Shown: positions 17,880-27,053 of the stretch, one piece after another | How positions within the stretch are numbered: the first letter of the stretch is position 1 | Layout of the letters: every line of letters begins with the position of its first letter | NCBI RefSeq assembly: GCF_000743535.1 | Contig: NZ_AVCJ01000001.1 | Coordinates: 372,001-436,000, forward strand | Reading direction: 5' to 3' | Source of the DNA: Arenimonas donghaensis DSM 18148 = HO3-R19 | GTDB lineage: Bacteria; Pseudomonadota; Gammaproteobacteria; Xanthomonadales; Xanthomonadaceae | DNA: 64,000 nt | The notes under the pieces: model-generated | The model's database searches: none | What the model saw: only the letters and a program-made list of their open reading frames with translations | What the model was told of the DNA's origin: nothing | Translations under genes and position numbers: made by a program

Positions 17880-20800
17880 TCAACCGACGATGCCCTCGGT
17901 TCCCGAGAGCATTTGCTCGAACTGCTCCGGCGGCAGTGCCCGGGCGAACAGGAAGCCCTGGCCGAACCGGCAGCCGATCTCGCGCAGCGCGTCGCGCTGG
18001 CCGGTGGTTTCGATGCCTTCGGCGGTCAGCGTCAGGTCCAGTTCGCCGGCGAAGCTGTTGATCGTCCGGGCAATCGCCCGGTGCCGGGCATTGGTCTGGA
18101 TGTCGCGCACGAACACCTGGTCCATCTTCAGGGCGTCGAAGGGTGAGGCCGCGAAGGACTCGAGCGACGAGTAGCCGGTGCCGAAATCGTCCACCACCAG
18201 CCCCACGCCCAGCGCCTTGAGCGCCATCAGCCGCTGCTCGGCCTGTCCGCGACCGCCGCGGAAGGCGGTTTCGGTGACCTCCAGCCGCAGGCAGTCCGGC
18301 GGCAGCCGGTGCTTGCGCAGCAGCGACAGCACTTCGTCGACGATGCCGGGCGAAACCATCTGGCGCTCGTCCACGTTGACGTTGATCGACAGCCCGGACA
18401 GGGCCGGGTACGCCTGGCGCCACTGCGCCAGCTGGCCACAGGCCTGGCGCAGGACCCAGGCATCGAGCTCCATGATCAGGCCGGTTTCCTCGGCCAGGGG
18501 CAGGAACTCGGCCGGTGCCAGCAAGCCGCGACGCGGATGTTGCCAGCGCACCAGGGCCTCGGCGCCCACCAGCTGGCCGCTGGCCAGTTCCACGATGGGT
18601 TGGTAATGCACCCGGAACTCGGCGCGTTCGAAGGCCAGGCGCAAGTCGGTTTCCAGCTGCAGCCGGCTGAGCGCCTGTTCGTGCATGCCGGCGTCGAAAA
18701 CCACGTAGCCGGACTTGCCGGCCGACTTGGCCCGGTACATGGCGGTGTCGGCATCGCGCAGGACCTGGTCGGGTGACTCGTAGTCGCCGCCGCCCAGGAC
18801 GATGCCGATGCTGGCCGAGGAAAACACCTGCTGGCCCCCGATGTCGAAAGGCAGTTCGAACAGCGCGATCACCGCCTCGGCGATCCGGCGGGCCCGGTCG
18901 GCGTCGCAGGCGCCGTCGGGCAGCAAGGTGAACTCATCGCCCCCGTAGCGTGCGATCAGCACGTCGGCCAGCAGGCTGTCTTCCAGCCGCCGGGCGATCT
19001 GCACGAGCAGCCGGTCGCCGGCGCCGTGGCCGAGGCTGTCGTTGACCCACTTGAACCCGTCCAGGTCCAGGAACAGCACCGCGTAGGGCGTTCCGCCGGC
19101 ACGGCTGGCGCCAAGCATCGCCGCCGCCAGCCGCTGGTTGAACATCATCCGGTTGGGCAGCCCCGTGAGCGGGTCGTGGGTGGCGTGGAAACGCAGCCGG
19201 TCCTCGGCCTCGCGCTGGCGGGAGATGTCGAGCACGGTGCCGGTGAGGTGCTGGGCACCGTCGATCTGCACCGGCCCGATGTTCACGCGGACATGAACCC
19301 GGTGGCCGTCGCGGTGCAGCAGGCAGGTCCCGAAGTCCGGGCTCACGCCCTCCCCGGCCTCGCGGTCGCGGTCGCGGCGCTCGGACTGGGCAATCGCCTC
19401 GGGCGCCATGATGTCGCGATAGCTCAGCCCCACCAGCTCCGGCTCGCGATAGCCCAGCATCCGGGCGAAGGCGGCGTTGACGTAGGTATAGCGTTCGCCC
19501 TGCATCACGAAGACGCCGACCTGGCTGTCCTCGACCAGGGTCCGGTACTTGTTCTCCGAACGGGCCAGCGCCAGCCTCGCTTCCTGGCGTTCATTGATGT
19601 CGAGCACCGAGCCGGTGAAGTGCAGCGGCTGCCCCTGCGCGTCATGCACGACGCGGACGCTGGCGCTGACCCACTTCGCGCTGCCATCGCGGCAGCGAAC
19701 CCGGGTCTCGTAGTGGTCGAAGGACCCGTGCCTGAGCGCCTGTTCGACCAGCAGCCTGCGCTCGCCGACCTCGACGTACAGCGACTGGATGTCGCTGGCC
19801 GACTCGCGAAGCTGCGCGACGCTGTCGTAGCCCAGGATCCGGGCGAGCATCGGGTTCACTTCCATGATCTGGCCGTCGATGGTGGTGCGGAACAGACCGG
19901 CCGGCGAATTTTCAAACAGCTCGCGGTAGCGCAACTCGGCTTCGGCCACCGCGTCCTGGCGGGCACGGTCCTCGGTAACGTCGCGCAGGGTGCCGGTGGA
20001 GGCGATGTCGCCGTCGTATTCCACGGCGTCGGCACGCACTTCGCACAGGATGACCTGGCCGTCGCGCCGGCGCAGGCGGATCTCGTAGACCTGGGGCTCG
20101 GCCGAACCGGCCTCGCGCGCCGCCCGCCGGGCCATCTGGGCGTCGAGGTCGCCCGGATCGACCAGCGACATGTATTCGATGCCGCTCAGCTCCGCGACCG
20201 TGTATCCCAGGATGTCGGCCAGCGCCTGGTTGGCGAACGCGACCAGGCCCCGCTGGATCAGGAAAACGCCATCACGGCTGTTTTCCACCAGCACCTGGTA
20301 GAGCGTTCGCGATTGCCGCAACGCCTGCTCGGCCTCGACCTGGGCGGTGATGTCGACCAGCGAGCCTTCGTAGAACAACACCTGGCCCTGGTCGTCGTAG
20401 ATGGCACGGGAGTTCTCGCTGACCCAGATGATGCTGCCGTCGCGCCTGCGGACGCGTGCGCGCACCCCGTCCAGGCGCTGGCCCGCCTGCAGCAGGGCAT
20501 GGCTCTGGGCGGCCTGTTCGGCGTCCTCGTAGAGGGCGGACGCGCAGCGCGCGGTTTCGGCCAGCATCTGCGCCGGCGAGTCATAACCCAGGATGCGGGC
20601 CATGGCGGGATTGACGTCCAGGAACCCGCCGCCGGGCAAACTGCGATAGATGCCCTCGGAGGCCGCCAGGTACAGGGCGCGATAGAAACCCGCCGGGCGT
20701 TCCGGCGCGGGGGGCTGCGACCCCTCGTTGCCGGGCGGGTCCCGGCCGCCCAGGTGCAAGAGGCAGAAGACCACCGTGCCCTCGTCGGGATCCTGGGCGA

Positions 20801-21083
20801 ACTCCACGCTCAGCCGCGCCGGTTCCAGCCGGCCATCGGCAAAGCGCACCCGGGTGGACACCGACACGGCCCGGTGTTCGGCCCGCAGCACGCTCCAAAT
20901 CTGTGCCCGGAAACCCGGCTCGGCCCAGAGCCCGATCTCGTTCGGGATCTTCCCTATCACCTGGTCGCGACGGTAGCCGGTGCTACGCTCGAAGGCAGCA
21001 TTGACCCCGAGGAACACCCCGTCGCTGGCGCGCATCACCGCAACCACGCTGGTGGATGAATCGAAAGCCTCGACCAGGCGCAT
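17880..21083 (-). CDS. multi-PAS GGDEF-EAL cyclic-di-GMP protein
   Basis: A 1067-residue soluble signalling protein. Five successive PAS domains can be recognised by recurring VNxxxxRILGY/FxxxLGY signatures (roughly residues 5-110, 135-255, 260-375, 395-505 and 510-625). A GGDEF domain follows with an intact RYGGDEF near residue 712, then an EAL domain with GAEALVRWQHP near residue 840. Both active-site motifs are intact, so it could make and degrade cyclic-di-GMP. There are no membrane segments. ATG 21083 is preferred over the more upstream start because AGAGAGGAAATGG precedes it and the longer form would run into the divergent msrP. It is divergent from msrP across 76 bases. Confidence 0.92.
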   Translation of the reverse strand: MRLVEAFDSSTSVVAVMRASDGVFLGVNAAFERSTGYRRDQVIGKIPNEIGLWAEPGFRAQIWSVLRAEHRAVSVSTRVRFADGRLEPARLSVEFAQDPDEGTVVFCLLHLGGRDPPGNEGSQPPAPERPAGFYRALYLAASEGIYRSLPGGGFLDVNPAMARILGYDSPAQMLAETARCASALYEDAEQAAQSHALLQAGQRLDGVRARVRRRDGSIIWVSENSRAIYDDQGQVLFYEGSLVDITAQVEAEQALRQSRTLYQVLVENSRDGVFLIQRGLVAFANQALADILGYTVAELSGIEYMSLVDPGDLDAQMARRAAREAGSAEPQVYEIRLRRRDGQVILCEVRADAVEYDGDIASTGTLRDVTEDRARQDAVAEAELRYRELFENSPAGLFRTTIDGQIMEVNPMLARILGYDSVAQLRESASDIQSLYVEVGERRLLVEQALRHGSFDHYETRVRCRDGSAKWVSASVRVVHDAQGQPLHFTGSVLDINERQEARLALARSENKYRTLVEDSQVGVFVMQGERYTYVNAAFARMLGYREPELVGLSYRDIMAPEAIAQSERRDRDREAGEGVSPDFGTCLLHRDGHRVHVRVNIGPVQIDGAQHLTGTVLDISRQREAEDRLRFHATHDPLTGLPNRMMFNQRLAAAMLGASRAGGTPYAVLFLDLDGFKWVNDSLGHGAGDRLLVQIARRLEDSLLADVLIARYGGDEFTLLPDGACDADRARRIAEAVIALFELPFDIGGQQVFSSASIGIVLGGGDYESPDQVLRDADTAMYRAKSAGKSGYVVFDAGMHEQALSRLQLETDLRLAFERAEFRVHYQPIVELASGQLVGAEALVRWQHPRRGLLAPAEFLPLAEETGLIMELDAWVLRQACGQLAQWRQAYPALSGLSINVNVDERQMVSPGIVDEVLSLLRKHRLPPDCLRLEVTETAFRGGRGQAEQRLMALKALGVGLVVDDFGTGYSSLESFAASPFDALKMDQVFVRDIQTNARHRAIARTINSFAGELDLTLTAEGIETTGQRDALREIGCRFGQGFLFARALPPEQFEQMLSGTEGIVG

Positions 21084-21159
21084 CCATTTCCTCTCTGGAC
21101 GACTCTTGTCGGGAGTATAGCCACGTGATTCGCCCCCGCGCCGCCAACGGAGCCACGCC

Positions 21160-22121
<962 letters not shown>

Positions 22122-22125
<4 letters not shown>

Positions 22126-22736
22126 GCGGGCGTCCCGTGCCATGGCGCTGGGTCGGCTTGAAGACCCTGGCGCATGCCCTGGCCCTGCTGCCGTTCGCGT
22201 TGCTGGTGCGCGGCGTGGTGCAGGACAGCCTGGGCGCCGACCCGGTCGCCGAGATCACCCACGCCACCGGCACCTGGGCCCTGCGCTTGCTGCTGCTGGG
22301 CTTGGCGCTGACGCCGCTGCGGCGACTGACCGGCCAGACCTGGCCGATCCGGTTCCGGCGCCTGGTCGGGCTGTACGCGTTCTTTTATGCCTGCCTGCAC
22401 CTGGCGACCTGGCTGGCGCTGGACCTGGGCGGATTCTGGACGCAGGTCTTCGCCGACCTGGCCAAACGGCCCTACATCATGTTCGGCTTCGCCGCCTGGT
22501 TATGCCTGCTGCCCCTGGCCCTGACCTCGACCCGGGGCTGGATGCGCCGCCTGGGCCGGCGCTGGGGCCAGCTGCACAAGCTGGTGTACGGCGCCGCGGC
22601 GCTGGCGGTCGCCCACTACCTGTGGCTGGTGAAGGCCGACCTGCGCGAGCCGCTGGTGTACGCCGCGGTGCTCGCCGTGCTGCTGGGCCTGCGCGTGTTC
22701 TGGTACCTGCACAAACGCCGGGCTCAGGGCGCGTAG
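22122..22736 (+). CDS. msrQ: MsrQ haem-binding membrane subunit
   Basis: About 204 residues with five to six membrane segments of the ferric-reductase-like family. It passes quinone-pool electrons to MsrP. Histidines likely to ligate haem are in [20 protein letters not shown] and VAHYLWL. The start is probably TTG 22122, overlapping the msrP stop; GTG 22137 is the alternative. Its 3' end overlaps the convergent FHA gene by 13 bases. Confidence 0.92.
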
Positions 22737-23587
22737 ACCAGCAGCATCGTCAGCGACGCCGCCAGGATGGTGGCGGCGGCGATCAGCCACCACAGGCTGT
22801 TGGGATCCCGGGTGCGCGGCTGGCCCGGGGCCGGTGCCTCCTCCGGTGGCGGATCGTCGGCCACCGGCACGTCCACCGCCCGCATGGTCTGGGTATGGGG
22901 CGTCGCGGCGGACTTGCCCAGCGCGTCCTGGCCACGCAGCGGCAGGCCGGGCGCTTCGAGCACGAAGCGGTGCTGTTCCACCACCAGCTGGTCGCCGGGT
23001 GACAGCACCGCATCGCGGACCGGCACGCCGTTGAGCCAGGTCGCGTCCTTGCCCGGCGCGAGGGCGCGCAGCACGACGCGGTCGCCGTGCAGCTCGACCA
23101 CCGCATGGCGGTCGGCGATGGCAGGGTCGTCCAGGCGGATGTCGGCCGCCGACGAACGTCCCAGCAGGCGGGGTTCGACCAGCGTGTGCGATCGCCCGAA
23201 ATGCGGGCCGCTCAGTCCGCGCAGCACCACCCGCGAGGCAGCGACGCGCTGCGCCTCGCCAAGGCTGGCCGGCGCGGCGGACGGGATGCGGGTTTCTATG
23301 GCCGGCTGGTCGCTGCCCTTCACCACCACGCGCAGCTTGTCCAGGCAGACCAGGTCGCCCGCGCGCAGCAGGGCCAGGCGCTGGACCGGGCGGGCGTTCA
23401 GGTGGACGCCGGGCGCACCGTTGGGCACGCGAAGCCACAGGCCCCGTCGGTCGCTGATGAAGCTGGCATGGTGGGCCGCCAGGCCGCTGCCGGGCAGGCT
23501 GATCCGCAGCCCCGGGCGGCTGCCCACGGCCACTTCGCCCTGCAGGGGCACGTTGGGGTGTTCGCCATTGGGGAACGTCAGTTGCAT
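22724..23587 (-). CDS. twin FHA-domain protein with C-terminal membrane anchor
   Basis: A 287-residue protein. Two FHA-like regions are visible (about residues 15-85 and 135-215); the second has LLGRSSAADIRLDDPAIADRHA, the first a more degenerate SRPGLRISLPGSGLAAHHA. An acidic/proline linker with TQTMR follows, and one membrane segment lies at about residues 263-284, leaving the FHA domains in the cytoplasm. FHA domains usually bind phosphothreonine, but the Ser of the canonical SRxH is replaced by Asp or Ala here. No kinase, phosphatase or type VI secretion gene is nearby, so the partner is unknown. It overlaps msrQ tail to tail. Confidence 0.8.
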   Translation of the reverse strand: MQLTFPNGEHPNVPLQGEVAVGSRPGLRISLPGSGLAAHHASFISDRRGLWLRVPNGAPGVHLNARPVQRLALLRAGDLVCLDKLRVVVKGSDQPAIETRIPSAAPASLGEAQRVAASRVVLRGLSGPHFGRSHTLVEPRLLGRSSAADIRLDDPAIADRHAVVELHGDRVVLRALAPGKDATWLNGVPVRDAVLSPGDQLVVEQHRFVLEAPGLPLRGQDALGKSAATPHTQTMRAVDVPVADDPPPEEAPAPGQPRTRDPNSLWWLIAAATILAASLTMLLVYAP

Positions 23588-23685
23588 CCGGCCTCCTCCG
23601 GCCGCGAATCTAGCATGGGCGCCGCGGACGGCCTGCTTGGTGGATACGGCGAAGCCACGCAGAATAGGCCGTCCAGGAGGAAACC

Positions 23686-23961
23686 ATGTCCCATATCGAC
23701 ATCCGCCGCACCCACGGTCGCCCGCTCAAGGAAGCCAAGGCGGCGATCGAACGCGTCGCCGAGCACCTGGCCGAGAAATTCGACGTCGAATACGGCTGGG
23801 AAGGCAATACGCTTGCCTTCACCCGCGGCGGCGTCGACGGCCACATCGCCGTTTCCAGCAAGGAGGTGCACGTCACCGCCCAGCTGGGTTTCCTGCTGGG
23901 CGCGATCAAGGGCCCGATCGAGCGCGAGATCCACCAGTACCTCGACCGCGAGTTCGGCTAG
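23686..23961 (+). CDS. polyhydroxyalkanoic-acid system family protein
   Basis: A 91-residue protein with an excellent AGGAGG ribosome-binding site seven bases upstream of its ATG. It resembles the small proteins called 'putative polyhydroxyalkanoic acid system protein' (PHA_gran_rgn), with an N-terminal RTHGRPLKEAKAAIERVAEHLAEKF-like helix and a C-terminal LGFLLGAIKGPIEREIHQYL segment. The molecular function of the family is not established. Its 3' end overlaps the convergent gene at 23906-24679 by 56 bases. A phasin lies 2.2 kb away. Confidence 0.78.
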   Translation: MSHIDIRRTHGRPLKEAKAAIERVAEHLAEKFDVEYGWEGNTLAFTRGGVDGHIAVSSKEVHVTAQLGFLLGAIKGPIEREIHQYLDREFG

Positions 23962-24679
23962 GCGGCGAGTTGCCGAAGGGATCGGGATCGCCGGCGAACA
24001 GCCGGCGTGACGCCTCCCGCTCGCGATGACCGATCGCTTCCAGGAAGTCCCCGGCCCCGCCCAGGGCGTCGAAGGCGCTGAAGCCCCGCTCCAGGAAGCC
24101 CTGCAGCTCCGATAGCCCGGCCGCCCTGGCCGGGAAGCGCGAGGCGCGCAGGATCTTGTAGATGCCGTGTTTTTTCACCGCGGCGTCCAGGGTCCAGCCC
24201 ACGCCGAGGATCATCTCGATCTGTCGTCGACGCAGGCGCGGACAGCCGACGGCGCGGTAGGCCTGCCCGTAGTCCGCCAGGGTGATGGGCGCCTGCGGTT
24301 CGGGGCGCCCGGCAAGGGCTTCGGCCATGCGCAGGTCGAAGGCATGGCTGAGCACCGCCAGCCCGATGGCGTCGGCGGCGGCCACCAGCAGGCTGTCCGG
24401 CAACAGCCGGGACATCAGCGGCATCACCTTGGCGACGTCGCGGTCCCGGCCGGAGAAGTCGCGCTCGCCGTACAGGTCGGTCAGGAAAAATTCCGCCGCC
24501 GGGCGCATGCGGGCGTTTTTCTTGAAGTCGGTGAAGCTGCCGGCCAGTCGCTGCGCCTGCCAGGCCTGCAGGGCGGCCAGCTGCGGCAATCGGTTGCGCG
24601 GATCGCGCACCGGATCGTAGACGGCCTTCTGCCAGGCCAGGCGCCGGGCCAGGCGCTCGCGCAGCAGGGCCTGGCTCAT
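23906..24679 (-). CDS. conserved hypothetical protein, FFLEELY-motif-like
   Basis: A 257-residue predicted cytoplasmic protein. It carries FFLTDLYGERDFSGRDRDVAKV near residue 65, which resembles what is annotated in proteobacteria as 'FFLEELY motif protein', a family of unknown function. I recall this name but cannot check it. It is rich in Arg and Ala, with no membrane segment or signal peptide. Its last ~19 codons run antisense to the end of the small PHA-system gene, and the tail (SPPSRTRGRGTGG) looks non-conserved, so the overlap may reflect stop-codon drift. It is divergent from the patatin gene across 111 bases. Confidence 0.65.
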   Translation of the reverse strand: MSQALLRERLARRLAWQKAVYDPVRDPRNRLPQLAALQAWQAQRLAGSFTDFKKNARMRPAAEFFLTDLYGERDFSGRDRDVAKVMPLMSRLLPDSLLVAAADAIGLAVLSHAFDLRMAEALAGRPEPQAPITLADYGQAYRAVGCPRLRRRQIEMILGVGWTLDAAVKKHGIYKILRASRFPARAAGLSELQGFLERGFSAFDALGGAGDFLEAIGHREREASRRLFAGDPDPFGNSPPSRTRGRGTGGSRARSGP

Positions 24680-24790
24680 CGCTTCACCCGCCGGGGACGG
24701 TGGGAAATCGGTACATGCAAGCGGTTCACACTGGGCTGGGTCGTCATCCGGCTACAATCGCGGCGCCAATTCACTGGAGTCGCCCCTAGC

Positions 24791-26041
24791 ATGCTCGTTC
24801 TTCAACCCGCCCGAAAGCGCAAGGCACCCAGCGAGGGCCGGATCGGCCTGGCCATCGCCGGCGGCGGGCCGATTGGCGGCATGTACGAGCTGGGCGCGCT
24901 GCGCGCCCTGGACGTGGCCATCGAGGGCCTGGACCTGACCCGCCTCGAGGTTTACGTCGGCGTCAGCTCCGGCGCGTTCCTGGCAGCGGGCCTGGCCAAC
25001 CGGCTCGATACCGCCGAGATGTGCCGGATATTCATCAGCGGCGACAGCGACCAGGTCAAGTTCCATCCGCAGATGTTCCTGCGCCCGGCCTTCATGGAAT
25101 ACGTGCGCCGCGCCTCGTCGGTGCCACGACTGGCCTTTGACTGGTGGAAGGACCTGCTGACCGACCCCACCGGATCGCACCTGAGCGAACTGGTCGGCCG
25201 CTTCGGCGGGGTGATCCCGACCGGCCTGTTCGACAACCGCGGCATCGAACGGTTCCTGCGCAAGGTGTTCACCATCCGCGGCCGCAGCAACGACTTCCGT
25301 GAACTGGCGGCCAAGCTCTACGTCGTCGCGGTGGACCTCGACAGCGGCGAAGCGGTGCGCTTCGGCAGCCCCGGCTGGGACGACGTCAGCATCTCGCGCG
25401 CGGTGCAGGCCAGTTCGGCCCTGCCCGGCCTGTATCCGCCGGTGGACATCCGGGGCCACCATTTCGTCGACGGCGCCCTGCGCCGGACCATGCATGCCTC
25501 GACCGTGCTCGACCACGGCATCGACCTGATGCTGGGCGTCAACCCCTTCGTTCCCTTCAACGCCAAGACCGCCGGACGACCGCCCGACGGCATGAACATG
25601 CTCAGCGAGGGTGGCCTGCCGGTGGTGTTGTCGCAGACCTTCCGCACCTTGCTGCAGTCGCGCATGCGCGTGGGCCTGGAGAAGTACGCCGAACAGTACC
25701 CGGACGTCGACCAGGTGGTGTTCGAGCCCAACGAAGACGACGGCGAGATGTTCTTCACCAACGTGTTCAGCTACTCCTCGCGCCAGCGCGTCTGCGAACA
25801 CGCTTTCCGTTCCACGCTCAACGACCTGCGCCGTCGCCGCACCGAACTTGCGCCGGTGCTGGCCCGCCACGGCCTGACGCTCAGGACCGAGGTGCTCGAC
25901 AACCCGGCCGCGTCGATCATGGACGGCCTGGGGACGCCACGACGCCCGACCGAAACCACGGCGCGTCTGCGGCGGGCGCTGGACGACGTCGACCTGGTGC
26001 TGCGCGATCGCCAGCGTCCGGCAGGCCGGCGCCGGCGCTGA
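24791..26041 (+). CDS. patatin-like phospholipase
   Basis: A 416-residue patatin-fold lipid acyl hydrolase. The oxyanion motif GGGPIGG is at about residues 23-29, the nucleophile serine lies in YVGVSSGAFLAAG, and the dyad aspartate in HFVDGALRR. There is no signal peptide, so it should act in the cytoplasm on phospholipids or neutral lipids. ATG 24791 is chosen because the family begins shortly before GLAIAGGG; it has GGAG upstream and a TACAAT -10-like element at 24753-24758. The phasin gene follows after 119 bases. Confidence 0.9.
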   Translation: MLVLQPARKRKAPSEGRIGLAIAGGGPIGGMYELGALRALDVAIEGLDLTRLEVYVGVSSGAFLAAGLANRLDTAEMCRIFISGDSDQVKFHPQMFLRPAFMEYVRRASSVPRLAFDWWKDLLTDPTGSHLSELVGRFGGVIPTGLFDNRGIERFLRKVFTIRGRSNDFRELAAKLYVVAVDLDSGEAVRFGSPGWDDVSISRAVQASSALPGLYPPVDIRGHHFVDGALRRTMHASTVLDHGIDLMLGVNPFVPFNAKTAGRPPDGMNMLSEGGLPVVLSQTFRTLLQSRMRVGLEKYAEQYPDVDQVVFEPNEDDGEMFFTNVFSYSSRQRVCEHAFRSTLNDLRRRRTELAPVLARHGLTLRTEVLDNPAASIMDGLGTPRRPTETTARLRRALDDVDLVLRDRQRPAGRRRR

Positions 26042-26160
26042 GGCGACGGCGGCGGCCACCCCGGCGACCGCTCGCCTATGGTGTGAAAACTCTAGACAGA
26101 CGGCCCAGATTGGCGCCACTCGGCCTCCGTGCCCAAACCGAACAGATGGAGTAACGAAGC

Positions 26161-26838
26161 ATGGCCAAGCTCAAGAAGAATGCCCGCGCCAAGGCCTCTG
26201 CCAAGCGCGCCCCGTCCGCCGCTTCCGCCGCCGACCTGCAGGCCCGCGCCGAGCAGGTGTCGCGTTCGATCGTCGGCTCCGCCCAGCAGATCTGGATGGC
26301 CGGCATGGGTGCCTTCCATCGCGCCCAGGGCGAAGGCTCGAAGCTGTTCGAAGCCCTGGTCAGCGAAGGCATGAACATCGAGCAGAGCACCCGCAAGCTG
26401 GCCACCAGCCGCGTTGACGCCGTGCGCGACGCCGTCGAGGACCGCGTCGGCGTGGCCCGCGAACGTGCCGTGGATACCTGGGACCGCCTGGAGAAGGTGT
26501 TCGAGGACCGCGTGCAGCGCGCGCTCAACCGCCTCGGCGTGCCCAGCCGCGAAGACCTCACCGAACTCAACCAGCGGGTCCATGAGCTCAACGGCGAGCT
26601 GCGCAAGCTGTCCAAGCCCTCGGCCAAGGCCGGTGCGGCCAAGGCGCGCAAGGCGCCGGCGGGCAAGAAGCCGGCGGCGAAAAAGGCCGGCAAGAAGGCC
26701 GCGACCAAGACCTCGGCACCGCGCAAGGCGAGCAAGAAGCCGGCGGCCCGCAAGGCCGCCAAGCCGGCGAAGTCCGCCAGCAAGCGCCGTCTGCCCAAGT
26801 CGCCCAAGCCGGTGGCCCCGCAGGCCCCTTCGGCCTGA
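26161..26838 (+). CDS. PhaF-like phasin with histone-like tail
   Basis: A 225-residue two-part protein. Residues ~20-145 are an alpha-helical, heptad-patterned phasin domain (SRSIVGSAQQIWMAGMGAFH, later DTWDRLEKVFEDRVQRALNR). Residues ~150-225 are a Lys/Ala/Pro tail with repeated KKPAAKKA and ARKAAKPAK units. This is the PhaF architecture of pseudomonads, in which the phasin part coats polyester granules and the basic tail binds DNA, segregating granules. No PHA synthase is in the window, and some phasin-domain proteins exist in non-accumulating bacteria, so the granule role is an inference. Confidence 0.82.
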   Translation: MAKLKKNARAKASAKRAPSAASAADLQARAEQVSRSIVGSAQQIWMAGMGAFHRAQGEGSKLFEALVSEGMNIEQSTRKLATSRVDAVRDAVEDRVGVARERAVDTWDRLEKVFEDRVQRALNRLGVPSREDLTELNQRVHELNGELRKLSKPSAKAGAAKARKAPAGKKPAAKKAGKKAATKTSAPRKASKKPAARKAAKPAKSASKRRLPKSPKPVAPQAPSA

Positions 26839-26846
26839 ACCCCTTC

Positions 26847-26910
26847 CCGTCCGCCAGCCAGTCGGGACCCCGCTTGCTCCCTCCCCTTGCGGATCCCGGC
26901 TGGCGGACGG
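26847..26910 (+). terminator. long stem-loop after the phasin gene
   Basis: Arms CCGTCCGCCAGCC (26847-26859) and its exact complement (26898-26910) enclose a 38-base loop eight bases after the phasin stop. There is no T-run beyond ATTTG. It may terminate or protect the abundant phasin mRNA. Confidence 0.5.
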
Positions 26911-26950
26911 ATTTGAAGACCCCTGCCTGATCCCCAGGCAGGCAATCGAG

Positions 26951-26973
26951 ATGGCCCGGCATTGCCGGGCCAT
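26951..26973 (+). terminator. second hairpin after the phasin gene
   Basis: A 10-bp perfect stem ATGGCCCGGC/GCCGGGCCAT with a 3-base loop, 112 bases after the phasin stop and before the membrane Mrr-like gene. It is followed by TCGCGTT rather than a pure T-run. It is a plausible terminator. Confidence 0.5.
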
Positions 26974-27053
26974 TCGCGTTCAGGGCCAATGCCGCCGACT
27001 TTCCGCGTTATCCTCTGGCAGCTTCCCCCACCCCCCAGAACCGGAGTCACCGG

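Noticed and set aside
24167-24790. N-terminal extension of the patatin frame
   Set aside because: The frame stays open upstream but runs antisense through another gene; family sequence begins only after ATG 24791.
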